From an uncultured Anaerolineae bacterium (GTDB taxonomy: Bacteria > Chloroflexota > Anaerolineae > Anaerolineales > Villigracilaceae), in NCBI GenBank assembly GCA_937120535.1, contig CAKZJX010000010.1, positions 1-64,000 on the forward strand: DNA of 64,000 nt, written 5' to 3'. Within the stretch, counting starts at the first letter, position 1, and the number at the start of each line of letters is the position of its first letter. The notes below the pieces were generated by a model. It worked only from the letters and a program-made list of their open reading frames with translations. It had not been told where the DNA came from and did no database searches. Made by a program: the position numbers and the translations under genes. Of the stretch, positions 36,447-45,150 are shown one piece after another.

Positions 36447-39400
36447 TTACAGCGCTACCACACGATTTCGCCCCTGGTTTTTGGCCATATACAGAGCCTG
36501 ATCGGCCTGCGCAATCAAAGCATCCAGATCGGACGTGTTGTGATCTTGCTCGGCCACGCCAACGCTGATTGTCACACGCACCTCGCCGGCAGGGTGATCA
36601 AATATCAACTGCTCCACCTGAGTCCGCAAGCGTTCCCCCACCTCACGCGCCTGCTTCAGATCGGCCTCCAACACCATGGCCACAAACTCATCGCCTCCAT
36701 ACCGCCCGATCGGATCAATATCCCTCATTCGTTGGCGACACAGCGCCCCAATTGCGGCCAACACCTGATCCCCAAACATATGACCATACGTGTCGTTAAC
36801 CTTCTTGAAGTGGTCGATATCAAACATCATCACCGACAATTGGCGCTTATAGCGCCGAGCACGCTCAAACTCGATGTGCGCCAGCTTCATAAAATGACGA
36901 CGGTTGTACAAGCCCGTTAACTCGTCTATAATCGCCATCCTCTGCACCGCATCAAACAAGCGGGCGTTCTCAATGGCCATCGCCACCTGATCGGCAAAAG
37001 CACTCACCAGTTCAATGTCAGCCTCACTAAACTGAAACGGATGACGGCCATCAACCGCTAGCAACCCGATCATGCGACTGTGCACGATGAGCGGCACGCC
37101 CAGCCAACAACGAATATGATTGTGGGGGGGATGACGAAAACCAGAATAGACTTTCTCGGCTTCTTGGACCAGATAGGGACGGCCGGTTTGGATCACCACC
37201 GTGTTCGGATTATCGCCCGGCACCGGAAAACGTAAGCCGATCACCTGCGAAGGGTCCTCCCATCCATCGCCGCCAATGATCTCCAATTCCCCATCGCGCA
37301 ACAACTGAATAGAGGCGCTATCGTGTGGCAATACAAACGCCAACTGCTCCAAGATGCGGGTGATTGTCTCTTGCAAATCCAGCGTTTCAGCAACCGTTGC
37401 CACGGCTTTCCGCAGCGTCTCCGCCTCCTCCACGCGGCGCTGGGCTTCTTCCATTGCTATGTTGCGCGCTAAGGCCAGGGTAAGCAACTCAGTCGCTTGT
37501 TCGGCAATCTGGATTTCCTGCGGAGTAAAGGTATGAGCCTGAGAAAAGCCGATCAACACCGCACCCAATCGCTTCTGCCCGGCGATCATCGGTACGGCCA
37601 ACACCGACCGAACCTGGAATAACGCTGCAATCCTTGGGCTAATATAAGGGCTATTCATCACATCTTCGGCGATCAGCGGATGGCCGGCCTCGAGCACAGA
37701 AACAGTAAACGTCTTTTCTTCGGGATCCAAATACACAGAGCGATACGATTCGGTGGGCATGCCATACGCAACGAATGGAACCACTCTCCTAGAGCGTTCA
37801 TCCCAGCGAGTCAAGAAGCATCGATCGGCTCCCAGAAGCCGGCCCAATCCATCCACCACCACCTGCGCCATCGCCTCCGTATTCGGCTGTTCCAGCGCCA
37901 GACGCAAGATAACCTGCAGCAAATCCTGAACCTGCTGCCGTTCACGCAGGCGCAATTCGGTCTTACGACGTTGAATCGCTGCCCCGAAGATCCCAGCTGC
38001 TGCCGAAAGCGCTCCCAGCTCGGCTTCGCTCCACTCCCGTTCCTGCAAGCAATCATCGAAACCGATAAAGCCCCACAATTCGCTGTCTGAGAAGATGGGC
38101 ATCACCACCAGCGATCGAATATCTTGGGCTGCCAAAAGCGAGCGCGGTTGCTCAGGCAACTCGCGCACCTTGCAAACCACCGGCTGATGATTGAGAAAAG
38201 CCCGTTCCCACTCCTCAAAACCCACCTCAAGATAAGGGAGATTTTGTAACTCAGGATTATCGATCTGCGGCGTAATCCCTGGCGTAGCCCACTCATAGCG
38301 TTGACTGACTAAAGGGGCGCCTGTCTCAGATACATGACGCTCAAAGATATATACCCGACTGACCTCTGCTGCTTGGCCCAACTGTTCCAAGACATGCGAC
38401 ACACTCTGTTCCCAGTCCGTTGCCAGAAACTGCTCAGCCGCCAGGCTCACAGCATGCAGGATCGCATCCCGCCGCCTCAAAGCCTGTTCAGCTTGAAGGC
38501 GTTCGGTTACATCGTGAACAATCATCAGCTCAGGAAAAGGCAGCCTAGCCGTGTTTGTCCGAGCCACCTCCATTCTCGTTCGATACACCTCGAACGTGCG
38601 ATACTGATCGTTCACCTGCTTGGTATACAAAATGGCCGACGAGACATCTTGTTGAAAAAGCTTCTCGGCATCGAGACAGACCATCTGGATCGGTTTTCCA
38701 GTTGCCTGATCCACGCTCATCCCGCAAATCTCTTCCATTCGACGATTCATGAAGAGAACCCGATATTGATCATCCACCGAGAGAATGCCGTCGTTCAAGC
38801 TATCCAAGATCGCGCTTTGGGCCAGCGGCATGATCTCCAATAACTGGGAACGAGCAATTGCCCAAGCCAGCGCCCCCGCAGAAGGCAAAAAGAAGAACAC
38901 CGTCAGATCCAGCCCGGCCAAGCCGGGGATCCAATTGAAGAGATAGGTCAAATTGCCCAACAGAGGAAAAAGAGCAGCGATCAAGATCGCCGTTGCTTGC
39001 GAGCGATACAAACGCGGTGCATGCAGCGCGTTGAAGACGAGCATCGCATTTCCTATTCCGAGCAAACCATACGAGTACGCCGTATGCACCCAGAACATTG
39101 GACCGTAGCTTGAATCAAGCAAACGCAGCCCAGACAATTCAATCAGATCAATCTGCGTCCAGATCAGATGGTGGATCTCGTTCGTCCAAACCAACCCCAA
39201 CGTGATCGACGGCAATACGAAAAGCAACCGCCACCAGCGTTGCTCGCGCCACCCCCCACGCCCAGTATACTCAACCGCAAACGTCAGCCAAAACAGCGGA
39301 AGAAAAACAATCCCCACATATTCCACCTTTGCCCAGAAGAGCTTCACAGCGAACGATTCCGCCAAGAGTTCAAACGCATACCCTAAGGTCCAAATCGCAA

Positions 39401-39542
39401 TCGTCAACATCAATAAGCCAAAAATCCGACCGCTTGAAGCACGCCGAAAAGACCAGCCATACCCTATCAACAGCACATAAATTCCGCCCAGCAACAACAA
39501 CACAAACGGCAGTAAAGGGATGCTAGAGGAAAAGATCGGCAT
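36447..39542 (-). CDS. 7TM-PAS-GAF-GAF-GAF-GGDEF diguanylate cyclase
   Basis: A 1031-residue membrane sensor likely to make cyclic di-GMP. About seven helices fill the first 225 residues, resembling the histidine-kinase-type 7TM sensor (LTIAIWTLGYAFELLAES). A PAS domain (about 235-350, AILDSLNDGILSVDDQYRVLFMN) follows, then three GAF-like domains (about 360-860). The GGDEF domain has the active motif GRYGGDEF near residue 945 and the inhibitory site RDID five residues before it, so product inhibition is expected. No EAL domain is present. GAGGAG precedes the ATG. It stands alone, convergent with the P1 peptidase gene. Confidence 0.93.
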   Translation of the reverse strand: MPIFSSSIPLLPFVLLLLGGIYVLLIGYGWSFRRASSGRIFGLLMLTIAIWTLGYAFELLAESFAVKLFWAKVEYVGIVFLPLFWLTFAVEYTGRGGWREQRWWRLLFVLPSITLGLVWTNEIHHLIWTQIDLIELSGLRLLDSSYGPMFWVHTAYSYGLLGIGNAMLVFNALHAPRLYRSQATAILIAALFPLLGNLTYLFNWIPGLAGLDLTVFFFLPSAGALAWAIARSQLLEIMPLAQSAILDSLNDGILSVDDQYRVLFMNRRMEEICGMSVDQATGKPIQMVCLDAEKLFQQDVSSAILYTKQVNDQYRTFEVYRTRMEVARTNTARLPFPELMIVHDVTERLQAEQALRRRDAILHAVSLAAEQFLATDWEQSVSHVLEQLGQAAEVSRVYIFERHVSETGAPLVSQRYEWATPGITPQIDNPELQNLPYLEVGFEEWERAFLNHQPVVCKVRELPEQPRSLLAAQDIRSLVVMPIFSDSELWGFIGFDDCLQEREWSEAELGALSAAAGIFGAAIQRRKTELRLRERQQVQDLLQVILRLALEQPNTEAMAQVVVDGLGRLLGADRCFLTRWDERSRRVVPFVAYGMPTESYRSVYLDPEEKTFTVSVLEAGHPLIAEDVMNSPYISPRIAALFQVRSVLAVPMIAGQKRLGAVLIGFSQAHTFTPQEIQIAEQATELLTLALARNIAMEEAQRRVEEAETLRKAVATVAETLDLQETITRILEQLAFVLPHDSASIQLLRDGELEIIGGDGWEDPSQVIGLRFPVPGDNPNTVVIQTGRPYLVQEAEKVYSGFRHPPHNHIRCWLGVPLIVHSRMIGLLAVDGRHPFQFSEADIELVSAFADQVAMAIENARLFDAVQRMAIIDELTGLYNRRHFMKLAHIEFERARRYKRQLSVMMFDIDHFKKVNDTYGHMFGDQVLAAIGALCRQRMRDIDPIGRYGGDEFVAMVLEADLKQAREVGERLRTQVEQLIFDHPAGEVRVTISVGVAEQDHNTSDLDALIAQADQALYMAKNQGRNRVVAL

Positions 39543-39711
39543 ATGAGCTCCTCATTCTCTCTAATAAATTTTAACGACTAGATAACCGCTGAGCATTGCA
39601 AAAGTCATTTAATTCACAATTCATTACCCCTGCCGGCATAGTATAGAGGAGAGAAGACAAGACAAGAGAGGAGAGCATCTTCCCACAAGCACGCCCAACC
39701 GATCCCCATGT

Positions 39712-39724
39712 TATAATCTCTCTG
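39712..39724 (+). promoter_or_regulatory. Extended -10 promoter of the second kinase gene, predicted leaderless
   Basis: TGTTATAAT gives an extended -10 (TGn plus TATAAT at 39712-39717). Seven bases, CTCTCTG, follow and then the ATG at 39725. No -35 or Shine-Dalgarno is apparent. Confidence 0.55.
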
Positions 39725-40780
39725 ATGAACGAAGGCGACCTGCTCAACCGGCGCTATCAACTACTCGAGCGCATCGGCTCCGGCGGCATGGCCGAAGTCT
39801 TCCGCGCCCGCGATCTGATGCTAGATCGCCTTGTCGCCATCAAAATCCTGCGCGCCGACTATTCCAGCAGCCCAGAGTTTCAAGAACGATTTCGCCAAGA
39901 AGCCCGCGCAGCGGCCAACCTCTCTCACCCCAACATCGTCACCGTCCACGATTTCGGCCTGGATGGCGGTCGACTCTTCATCGTCATGGAACACGTCCCC
40001 GGCGCCGATCTCAAGACCCTGCTGCGCCGGCGCGGGCGCCTCTCAGTGGACGAAGCCATCCCCCTCATCGTCCAAGCCTGTGCCGGCCTCGGCTACGCCC
40101 ACCGTGCCGGCCTGGTGCACTGCGATGTCAAGCCTCACAATCTGCTTATCACTCCCGACAAACGCCTCAAAGTGACCGACTTTGGCATCGCCCGCGCCCT
40201 CACCACCATCCGCCCTGACCAACGCGAACAAATCGTGTGGGGATCGCCACAATACTTCTCCCCCGAACAAGCGCGCGGCCTGCCCCCCACCCCGGCGTCC
40301 GACGTCTACTCCCTGGGCGTGGTGCTCTACGAAACGCTCACCGGCACCCTTCCCTTTCATGCCACCACCGCCGAGGAGCTGGCGCGCCTGCACATCTACG
40401 CCCAACCCATTCCCCTCAGCGAATTCGTCCCCGACATCCCGCCCACCCTCGAACAAATCGTGATGAAAGTCCTCTCTAAAGAACCGTCCGCCCGCTACCG
40501 CACGGCCGACCAACTCGGGCGCGTTCTCATGCGTTTTGGAATGACGAACCAAACGCCCCCCGTGCCGGCTCCTACGCCCACTCCCCCCCTGCCCTCGCAC
40601 CCCTCCCTGGCCCCGACGCCCGCTTCCTCCCTATACCCCAAGCCGGCCGCGGTCGTTCCCGAGCCGCTCCTCCCCCCCGACCTGGACTGGCTCTCCATCT
40701 TCCTAGGCATCCTGGCCCTGATTGCCGTCGGCGGCTTGATCCCCTTTTGGATGTGGATATACTACCTCTGGATCCCATGA
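39725..40780 (+). CDS. PknB-type Ser/Thr protein kinase, C-terminally anchored
   Basis: 351 residues. The kinase domain (about 10-265) has GSGGMAEVFRARD, VAIKIL, the catalytic loop HCDVKPHNLLI (Cys in place of the HRD arginine, a non-RD kinase) and DFGIAR. A Pro-rich linker (PAPTPTPPLP) follows. One helix at the very C-terminus (IFLGILALIAVGGLIPFWMW) anchors it, leaving almost nothing outside. It therefore lacks the PASTA sensor repeats of classical PknB. Its stop overlaps the rpe start (ATGA). Confidence 0.93.
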   Translation: MNEGDLLNRRYQLLERIGSGGMAEVFRARDLMLDRLVAIKILRADYSSSPEFQERFRQEARAAANLSHPNIVTVHDFGLDGGRLFIVMEHVPGADLKTLLRRRGRLSVDEAIPLIVQACAGLGYAHRAGLVHCDVKPHNLLITPDKRLKVTDFGIARALTTIRPDQREQIVWGSPQYFSPEQARGLPPTPASDVYSLGVVLYETLTGTLPFHATTAEELARLHIYAQPIPLSEFVPDIPPTLEQIVMKVLSKEPSARYRTADQLGRVLMRFGMTNQTPPVPAPTPTPPLPSHPSLAPTPASSLYPKPAAVVPEPLLPPDLDWLSIFLGILALIAVGGLIPFWMWIYYLWIP

Positions 40781-41445
40781 GCCGCACCATCATCGCTCCC
40801 TCCATCCTCTCTGCCGACTTCACTCGCCTCGGGGCTCAACTGATCGAATGCGAATCGGCCGGCGCCGACTGGATCCACGTCGACGTCATGGACGGTCACT
40901 TCGTCCCAAACATCACCGTCGGCCCCCTGATCGTCGAAGCTTGTCGCCAGGCGACCTCTCTGCCCCTCGACGTCCACCTCATGATCGAGCCTCCCGAGCG
41001 CTACCTCGAAGCCTTTGCCCAAGCCGGCGCCTCCTCCATCACCGTCCACGTCGAGACCTGTACACATCTGCATCGCACCATCCAGCGGATCAAATCCCTG
41101 GGCTGTCAGGCTGGAGTCACCCTCAACCCGGCCACCCCGGTCCTGCTCCTCGAGCCGATTCTTCCCCTAGTAGACTTGGTGCTGGTGCTCACTGTCAACC
41201 CCGGCTTTGGCGGCCAACAATTCCTCCCCGAAACCCTCCCCAAGATCCGCGAGCTGCGTCGCCTGCTCGATCGACTCAACCCCACCGCCTGGCTTGAAGT
41301 GGATGGCGGAATCTCGCTCAACACCCTGCCACAGGTGCATGCGGCCGGCGCCAACGCCTTCGTCTCAGGAAACTTCATCTTCCATCATCCCCAAGGCATC
41401 TCGGCCGGCATACAAGCCCTTCGGCAAGCCCTTTCGCAAGAATAG
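40777..41445 (+). CDS. rpe: Ribulose-phosphate 3-epimerase
   Basis: Interconverts ribulose 5-phosphate and xylulose 5-phosphate in the pentose phosphate pathway. The TIM-barrel signatures are IIAPSILSADFTRLG, WIHVDVMDGHFVPNITVGP, DVHLMIEPPERYL and NPGFGGQQFLPETLPKI. The catalytic aspartates lie in VDVMDG and in LEVDGGIS. The track begins at 40747, but ATG 40777 overlaps the kinase stop and begins at the conserved N-terminus, giving 222 residues, the normal length. Coupling to a kinase gene has no obvious metabolic reason. Confidence 0.96.
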   Translation: MSRTIIAPSILSADFTRLGAQLIECESAGADWIHVDVMDGHFVPNITVGPLIVEACRQATSLPLDVHLMIEPPERYLEAFAQAGASSITVHVETCTHLHRTIQRIKSLGCQAGVTLNPATPVLLLEPILPLVDLVLVLTVNPGFGGQQFLPETLPKIRELRRLLDRLNPTAWLEVDGGISLNTLPQVHAAGANAFVSGNFIFHHPQGISAGIQALRQALSQE

Positions 41446-41609
41446 CTGATGAACAGCCTGATCGCTCTTGTCTGCTTCTTCAGAAAGCCATCTCTTGGCT
41501 CCAAGAACGGCTGTCTCGCCCCAGACGGTTCGCTTTCCTCAGGCAAGCCGGCCCAATGGCTCTGCCCAGACGCTGTCAAACACAGCGCCAGCGGCGACCC
41601 ACACCAAGC

Positions 41610-41642
41610 AAAAAAATCACGGCATCCCTGCCGCGATTTTCC
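41610..41642 (-). terminator. Rho-independent terminator after rpmB
   Basis: Read on the minus strand, AAATCGCGGCA and TGCCGTGATTT form a stem around GGGA, followed by a run of seven T (the plus-strand AAAAAAA before ATCACGG). It lies 30 bases past the rpmB stop. Confidence 0.75.
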
Positions 41643-41671
41643 AAAAGCGTCCCCTGCGTGCCAAACGCACT

Positions 41672-41851
41672 CTAAACGGTTTTCGTCAGAGTGCGAATGC
41701 ACTTTGTGCACAACACCTTGCGCACCTTGCGCCCTTTCTCAATCACCGTCACCCGTTGTAAATTGGGTCGGAACGTTCGATTGGTAGCGCGCATCGAGAA
41801 CGAGCGATTGTGTCCAAAGGTGGTTGTCTTACCACAATGAGCGCATTTCAT
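41672..41851 (-). CDS. rpmB: Large-subunit ribosomal protein bL28
   Basis: 59 residues. The start CAHCGKTTTFGHNRSFSM carries a CxxC and the second pair LCTKCIRTL completes a zinc-binding C+ form. The core RATNRTFRPNLQRV is the L28 signature. The track starts at 41875, but ATG 41851 has AAAGGA upstream and begins at the conserved MKC. It is divergent from the Asp23-type gene, as in many Gram-positive genomes where rpmB, yloU and yloV cluster. Confidence 0.95.
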   Translation of the reverse strand: MKCAHCGKTTTFGHNRSFSMRATNRTFRPNLQRVTVIEKGRKVRKVLCTKCIRTLTKTV

Positions 41852-41972
41852 AGCAATCCTTTCCTTTCCATTCAAGCTTGCACATCTGTGCCGCGCAGGT
41901 TATACATTCTACTACATTTCGCAACCATCTTCAACAATCTTTGTTAATACAATAGCAAGCAAAGGAACGAGT

Positions 41973-42329
41973 ATGACTCAAGAGAGCACTGTCTACGGCA
42001 GCATCCACATCTCCCCCAAAGCCATTGCCGCCATTGCCTATCGCGCCACCTTGCAATCCTACGGCGTGGTTGGCCTGGCGCCACGCAACGTCGTGGAAGG
42101 CATAGCCCACCGCATCACCCACGAACCCCTGCGGGGCATTGATGTTCGTTTTGACGGGGAAAAGATCGAAATCTACGTTCACATCATCGTTGAATATGGC
42201 ACGCGCATCACCTCAGTAGCACAGAGCGTCGCCAACACTGTTCGTTTCTATGTCGAAAAGGCCTTAGGGCTCAAAGTCCATGCCGTCAACGTCCACGTAG
42301 CCGGCCTGCGGATCAGCAGCCTTGATTAA
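41973..42329 (+). CDS. Asp23/Gls24 (YloU-type) family protein
   Basis: 118 residues of the alkaline-shock/Gls24 family, cytosolic and often membrane-associated in Gram-positive bacteria. The pattern is VYGSIHISPKAIAAIAYRA at the start, IYVHIIVEYGTRITSVAQSV in the middle, and VNVHVAGLRI near the end. AAAGGAACG precedes the ATG, and TACAAT at 41948-41953 is a possible -10. It is followed directly by the FakA-like gene, matching the yloU-yloV pair of Firmicutes. Its molecular role is unclear even where studied. Confidence 0.88.
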   Translation: MTQESTVYGSIHISPKAIAAIAYRATLQSYGVVGLAPRNVVEGIAHRITHEPLRGIDVRFDGEKIEIYVHIIVEYGTRITSVAQSVANTVRFYVEKALGLKVHAVNVHVAGLRISSLD

Positions 42330-42402
42330 TTCGATTGCCTGGCATGGCGGTCGCTCTCACCCAACACACCCAGCCAACCCGAATCCATTCCAAGGAGACT
42401 TG

Positions 42403-44085
42403 ATGAGCTTAGCTTCCTCTGACCTTCAAGCCAGACACCTCCAAGACTTGCGCAACAAGCCGATCGATGGACAGGTGTTCAAAGAACTGGTCATGGCAGG
42501 GTTGACCTGGCTGCGCACCAACCAACAAACTGTCAATGCTCTGAATGTCTTCCCGGTCCCCGATGGAGACACCGGCACCAACATGACCCTGACCATGCAA
42601 TCTGCCTGGAACGAGATTGCCGAGCTCGGCACGCGCCATCTGGGAGAAATGGTGGCTGCTGTAGCCAAGGGCGCGCTCATGGGAGCCCGTGGCAACTCCG
42701 GCGTGATCCTTTCCCAATTATGGCGCGGCTTCTCGCGCACCCTCCAACACGCAGAAATCCTCGATGCCCCGACGTTCGTCAAAGGCTTGATCGAAGCCCG
42801 TGATACCGCCTACAAAGGCGTTGTCCGCCCGGTGGAAGGAACCATCCTGACCGTCTCCAAAGATCTCGCTGCTGCGGCGGAAGCCGCCCTACAAAAAACC
42901 CAAGACCTATGCGAAATCCTAGAACAAGTGGTCGCTGCAGCCGATCGCTCGGTGCAAAACACCCCTAACCTCTTGCCCGTGCTCAAACAAGCCGGTGTGG
43001 TAGATTCAGGCGGCAAAGGCTTATTCTTTATCCTAGAAGGCATGTTGCGCTACGTCAACGGCGAGTCGCTCGATACTCCAACCGTCACTGTCCAACCCAT
43101 CTCGGCCATGAATCTCAAAGAAGCCATGGAGTCGGTCGAAGAAGGTCAGGATTACGAGGTGGTGGTGGATTTCTACCCCAAAGGCATCCTAGACCTGCAA
43201 GCCTTCTACGGAAAGTTAGAAACCATGGGCACCTCCATCCAGGTTGGCGAAGGCGATGGAATGTATCGCATGCACATTCACGTGCCGCTGGAGAAGCGCT
43301 ACGAGCCGATCGATTACATCATGACTCTGGGAACGATCACCAAGATCTCGATGGAGAACCTACAGGCCCAGATCGAGGACATCCAGCAGAGCAAAGACGA
43401 GAGCATCGAGTTTCAGCCGGTGGAGCCTGGGCAGATCGCTGTGGTTGCGGTTTCTCCTGGGCGCGGGCTGAGCCGCATCTTTGCCTCTCTAGGCGTAGCA
43501 GCGATCATCTCGGGCGGCCAAACCATGAATCCCTCCACCCAGGAGATCTTGGCCGCCTTTGAAAACCTACCCACCGACAAAGTGATCATCTTGCCCAACA
43601 ACAAAAATATCATCCTGGCCGCCAGACAGGCAAAAGAAGTGACCGTCAAGCAAGTAGTGGTTGTCCCTACCCAGACTGTCCCCCAAGGCTTAGTGGCTAT
43701 TCTGGCACATGATCCCTACGGCGATCTAGAAGCGGTAGCCGAGAAAATGAACAACTCCCTTGCCTCAGTGCAGACCGGCGAGATCACCGTGGCCACCCGC
43801 ATGGTAGAGATCGACGGTGTTCGCGTAGAAGCCGGCCAGATCATCGCCTTGCTCGACGGCAAGCTGGTCCTCTCCTCCACCTCCCTCGATGAAGCCGTGC
43901 TCGGGCTGTTAGAAAAGGCTCACGCTGCCGATCACGAACTGATCACCTTCTATTTCGGCGAAGACCTAAGCCGCAGCGAAGCCAACCGCATTGCCGACCT
44001 AGCTTGGGCCCACTATCCTGCTCAGGAGATCGAAGTGCAGGAAGGCGGCCAACCCCACTATCCGTTAATCATTTCCGTGGAATAA
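42403..44085 (+). CDS. DAK2-domain protein, FakA/YloV-like fatty acid kinase subunit
   Basis: 560 residues. The N-terminal DAK2/DhaL domain has FPVPDGDTGTNMTLTMQSA, whose aspartates bind the magnesium-ATP, and KGALMGARGNSGVILSQLWRGF. The middle and C-terminal domains match the FakA/YloV layout (VDSGGKGLFFILEGML, then ILPNNKNIILAARQA). FakA phosphorylates fatty acids held by a FakB (DegV) partner, which is not in this window. ATG 42403 is chosen over the track's 42322 because AAGGAG sits eight bases upstream. Confidence 0.9.
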   Translation: MSLASSDLQARHLQDLRNKPIDGQVFKELVMAGLTWLRTNQQTVNALNVFPVPDGDTGTNMTLTMQSAWNEIAELGTRHLGEMVAAVAKGALMGARGNSGVILSQLWRGFSRTLQHAEILDAPTFVKGLIEARDTAYKGVVRPVEGTILTVSKDLAAAAEAALQKTQDLCEILEQVVAAADRSVQNTPNLLPVLKQAGVVDSGGKGLFFILEGMLRYVNGESLDTPTVTVQPISAMNLKEAMESVEEGQDYEVVVDFYPKGILDLQAFYGKLETMGTSIQVGEGDGMYRMHIHVPLEKRYEPIDYIMTLGTITKISMENLQAQIEDIQQSKDESIEFQPVEPGQIAVVAVSPGRGLSRIFASLGVAAIISGGQTMNPSTQEILAAFENLPTDKVIILPNNKNIILAARQAKEVTVKQVVVVPTQTVPQGLVAILAHDPYGDLEAVAEKMNNSLASVQTGEITVATRMVEIDGVRVEAGQIIALLDGKLVLSSTSLDEAVLGLLEKAHAADHELITFYFGEDLSRSEANRIADLAWAHYPAQEIEVQEGGQPHYPLIISVE

Positions 44086-44135
44086 GGAACACATTCGCCC
44101 CGCCGCAAGGGCGTTCGACCTTACCCCCATGAGCA

Positions 44136-44202
44136 TAGGGAGGGCTCTCGCGCCGGGAAGAACGCTTGAGGAAGTCGGCCGGCCTGAGGATAGCCCTCCC
44201 TA
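44136..44202. terminator. Long-loop inverted repeat between convergent genes
   Basis: TAGGGAGGGCT (44136-44146) and AGCCCTCCCTA (44192-44202) are perfect 11-base arms around a 45-base loop. The right arm includes the stop codon of the minus-strand glycosyltransferase gene. It may end transcription from both sides. There is no T-run. Confidence 0.4.
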
Positions 44203-45150
44203 GCGGTAATACCAGCGGAAAATGCGGTTATAGATCCCCAACAGCGCTTTCTTCACCGGACCCCACTCTAGCAAACGCCGTGTCCAACCAATGCGCTGCA
44301 TCGGGCGTCTCTCTCTCTTCAACTCGCCCCGCAGGTATCCCAACGTGTTCGAGAGATTCATCGCCAGCGGATCGCTCACCATCAAGCGCAGCAGGCCGGC
44401 CTCGTTCATCCGTCGGTCCAATTGGCGAACCTGCCCCATCGGCTTGCTCATATCGAACGGCAAGAAGCGCTGTAAGGTGGATTTATAGGCCGTAAATTGC
44501 CAGTGCGATGCTCCAGCAAAGGCGGTCACTCCGCGATAGTGAATCTGCCAATCGCGCGTCTCGGCGTAGACTTTACGATTCTCCTCTTCCGTCTGTCCTA
44601 GCGATAAATTGAACTCCAGGAACATCTCCCAAGGGATGAACTGCCCCTCCTCCAGCACGGCATGTTCGCGGGCCCAGGCCAGGGTAGCGGTCAAAAACTC
44701 CGGCGGCGTGCGGAACGGGCGTGCCGTCACCATACCCACGTTGGGAAACGTCTCCAGGATCTCTACCGAGCGCTTCAGCCAATTCGGAAAGAACAGCACA
44801 TCGCTATCGGTGTAAGCGATGATCTCCCCCGGCGCTCCGCCGAAGATCACGTTCCACGCCCCGCCTTTGCCCATGTTCTTCTCCGAGAGGATCAAATATT
44901 GGATCCGTCCCGCTTCTTTCTCTTGGATCAGAAAATCGCGCACCTCGGGGCACGACCCATTATCGAACACCATCAGGTCGAAGGGCAGGCCGGCATGGGC
45001 GCGTAGCGATTCGAGGCACACCTTGAGCACGTCGAGCGATTCCGCATAGTAACCGCTCAGGAGGGGAATGTAGTTCAACAAGGCCACCGTGATCCGCTCG
45101 GGGCGGGCCACCTGATCGACGAACTTGGCCGGATTCTGACCTTTACGCAT
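44200..45150 (-). CDS. Family 2-type glycosyltransferase
   Basis: 316 residues with a GT-A fold. The N-terminal nucleotide-binding strand is ITVALLNYIPLLSGY. The metal-binding motif is AYTDSDVLFF near residue 115. KNMGKGGAWNVIFGGA precedes it. There is no membrane helix. It overlaps the upstream gene by eight bases. Donor and acceptor are unknown; surface glycan or glycoprotein decoration is likely given the nucleotidyltransferase in the same operon. Confidence 0.85.
   Translation of the reverse strand: MRKGQNPAKFVDQVARPERITVALLNYIPLLSGYYAESLDVLKVCLESLRAHAGLPFDLMVFDNGSCPEVRDFLIQEKEAGRIQYLILSEKNMGKGGAWNVIFGGAPGEIIAYTDSDVLFFPNWLKRSVEILETFPNVGMVTARPFRTPPEFLTATLAWAREHAVLEEGQFIPWEMFLEFNLSLGQTEEENRKVYAETRDWQIHYRGVTAFAGASHWQFTAYKSTLQRFLPFDMSKPMGQVRQLDRRMNEAGLLRLMVSDPLAMNLSNTLGYLRGELKRERRPMQRIGWTRRLLEWGPVKKALLGIYNRIFRWYYR

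Noticed and set aside
40043-40600. 185-aa minus-strand ORF opposite the second kinase gene
   Set aside because: Gly/Arg/Asp-rich shadow without motifs.
44136-44202. Small RNA in the 45-base loop between inverted repeats
   Set aside because: No promoter nearby and the right arm is part of a coding stop; a two-way terminator is simpler.
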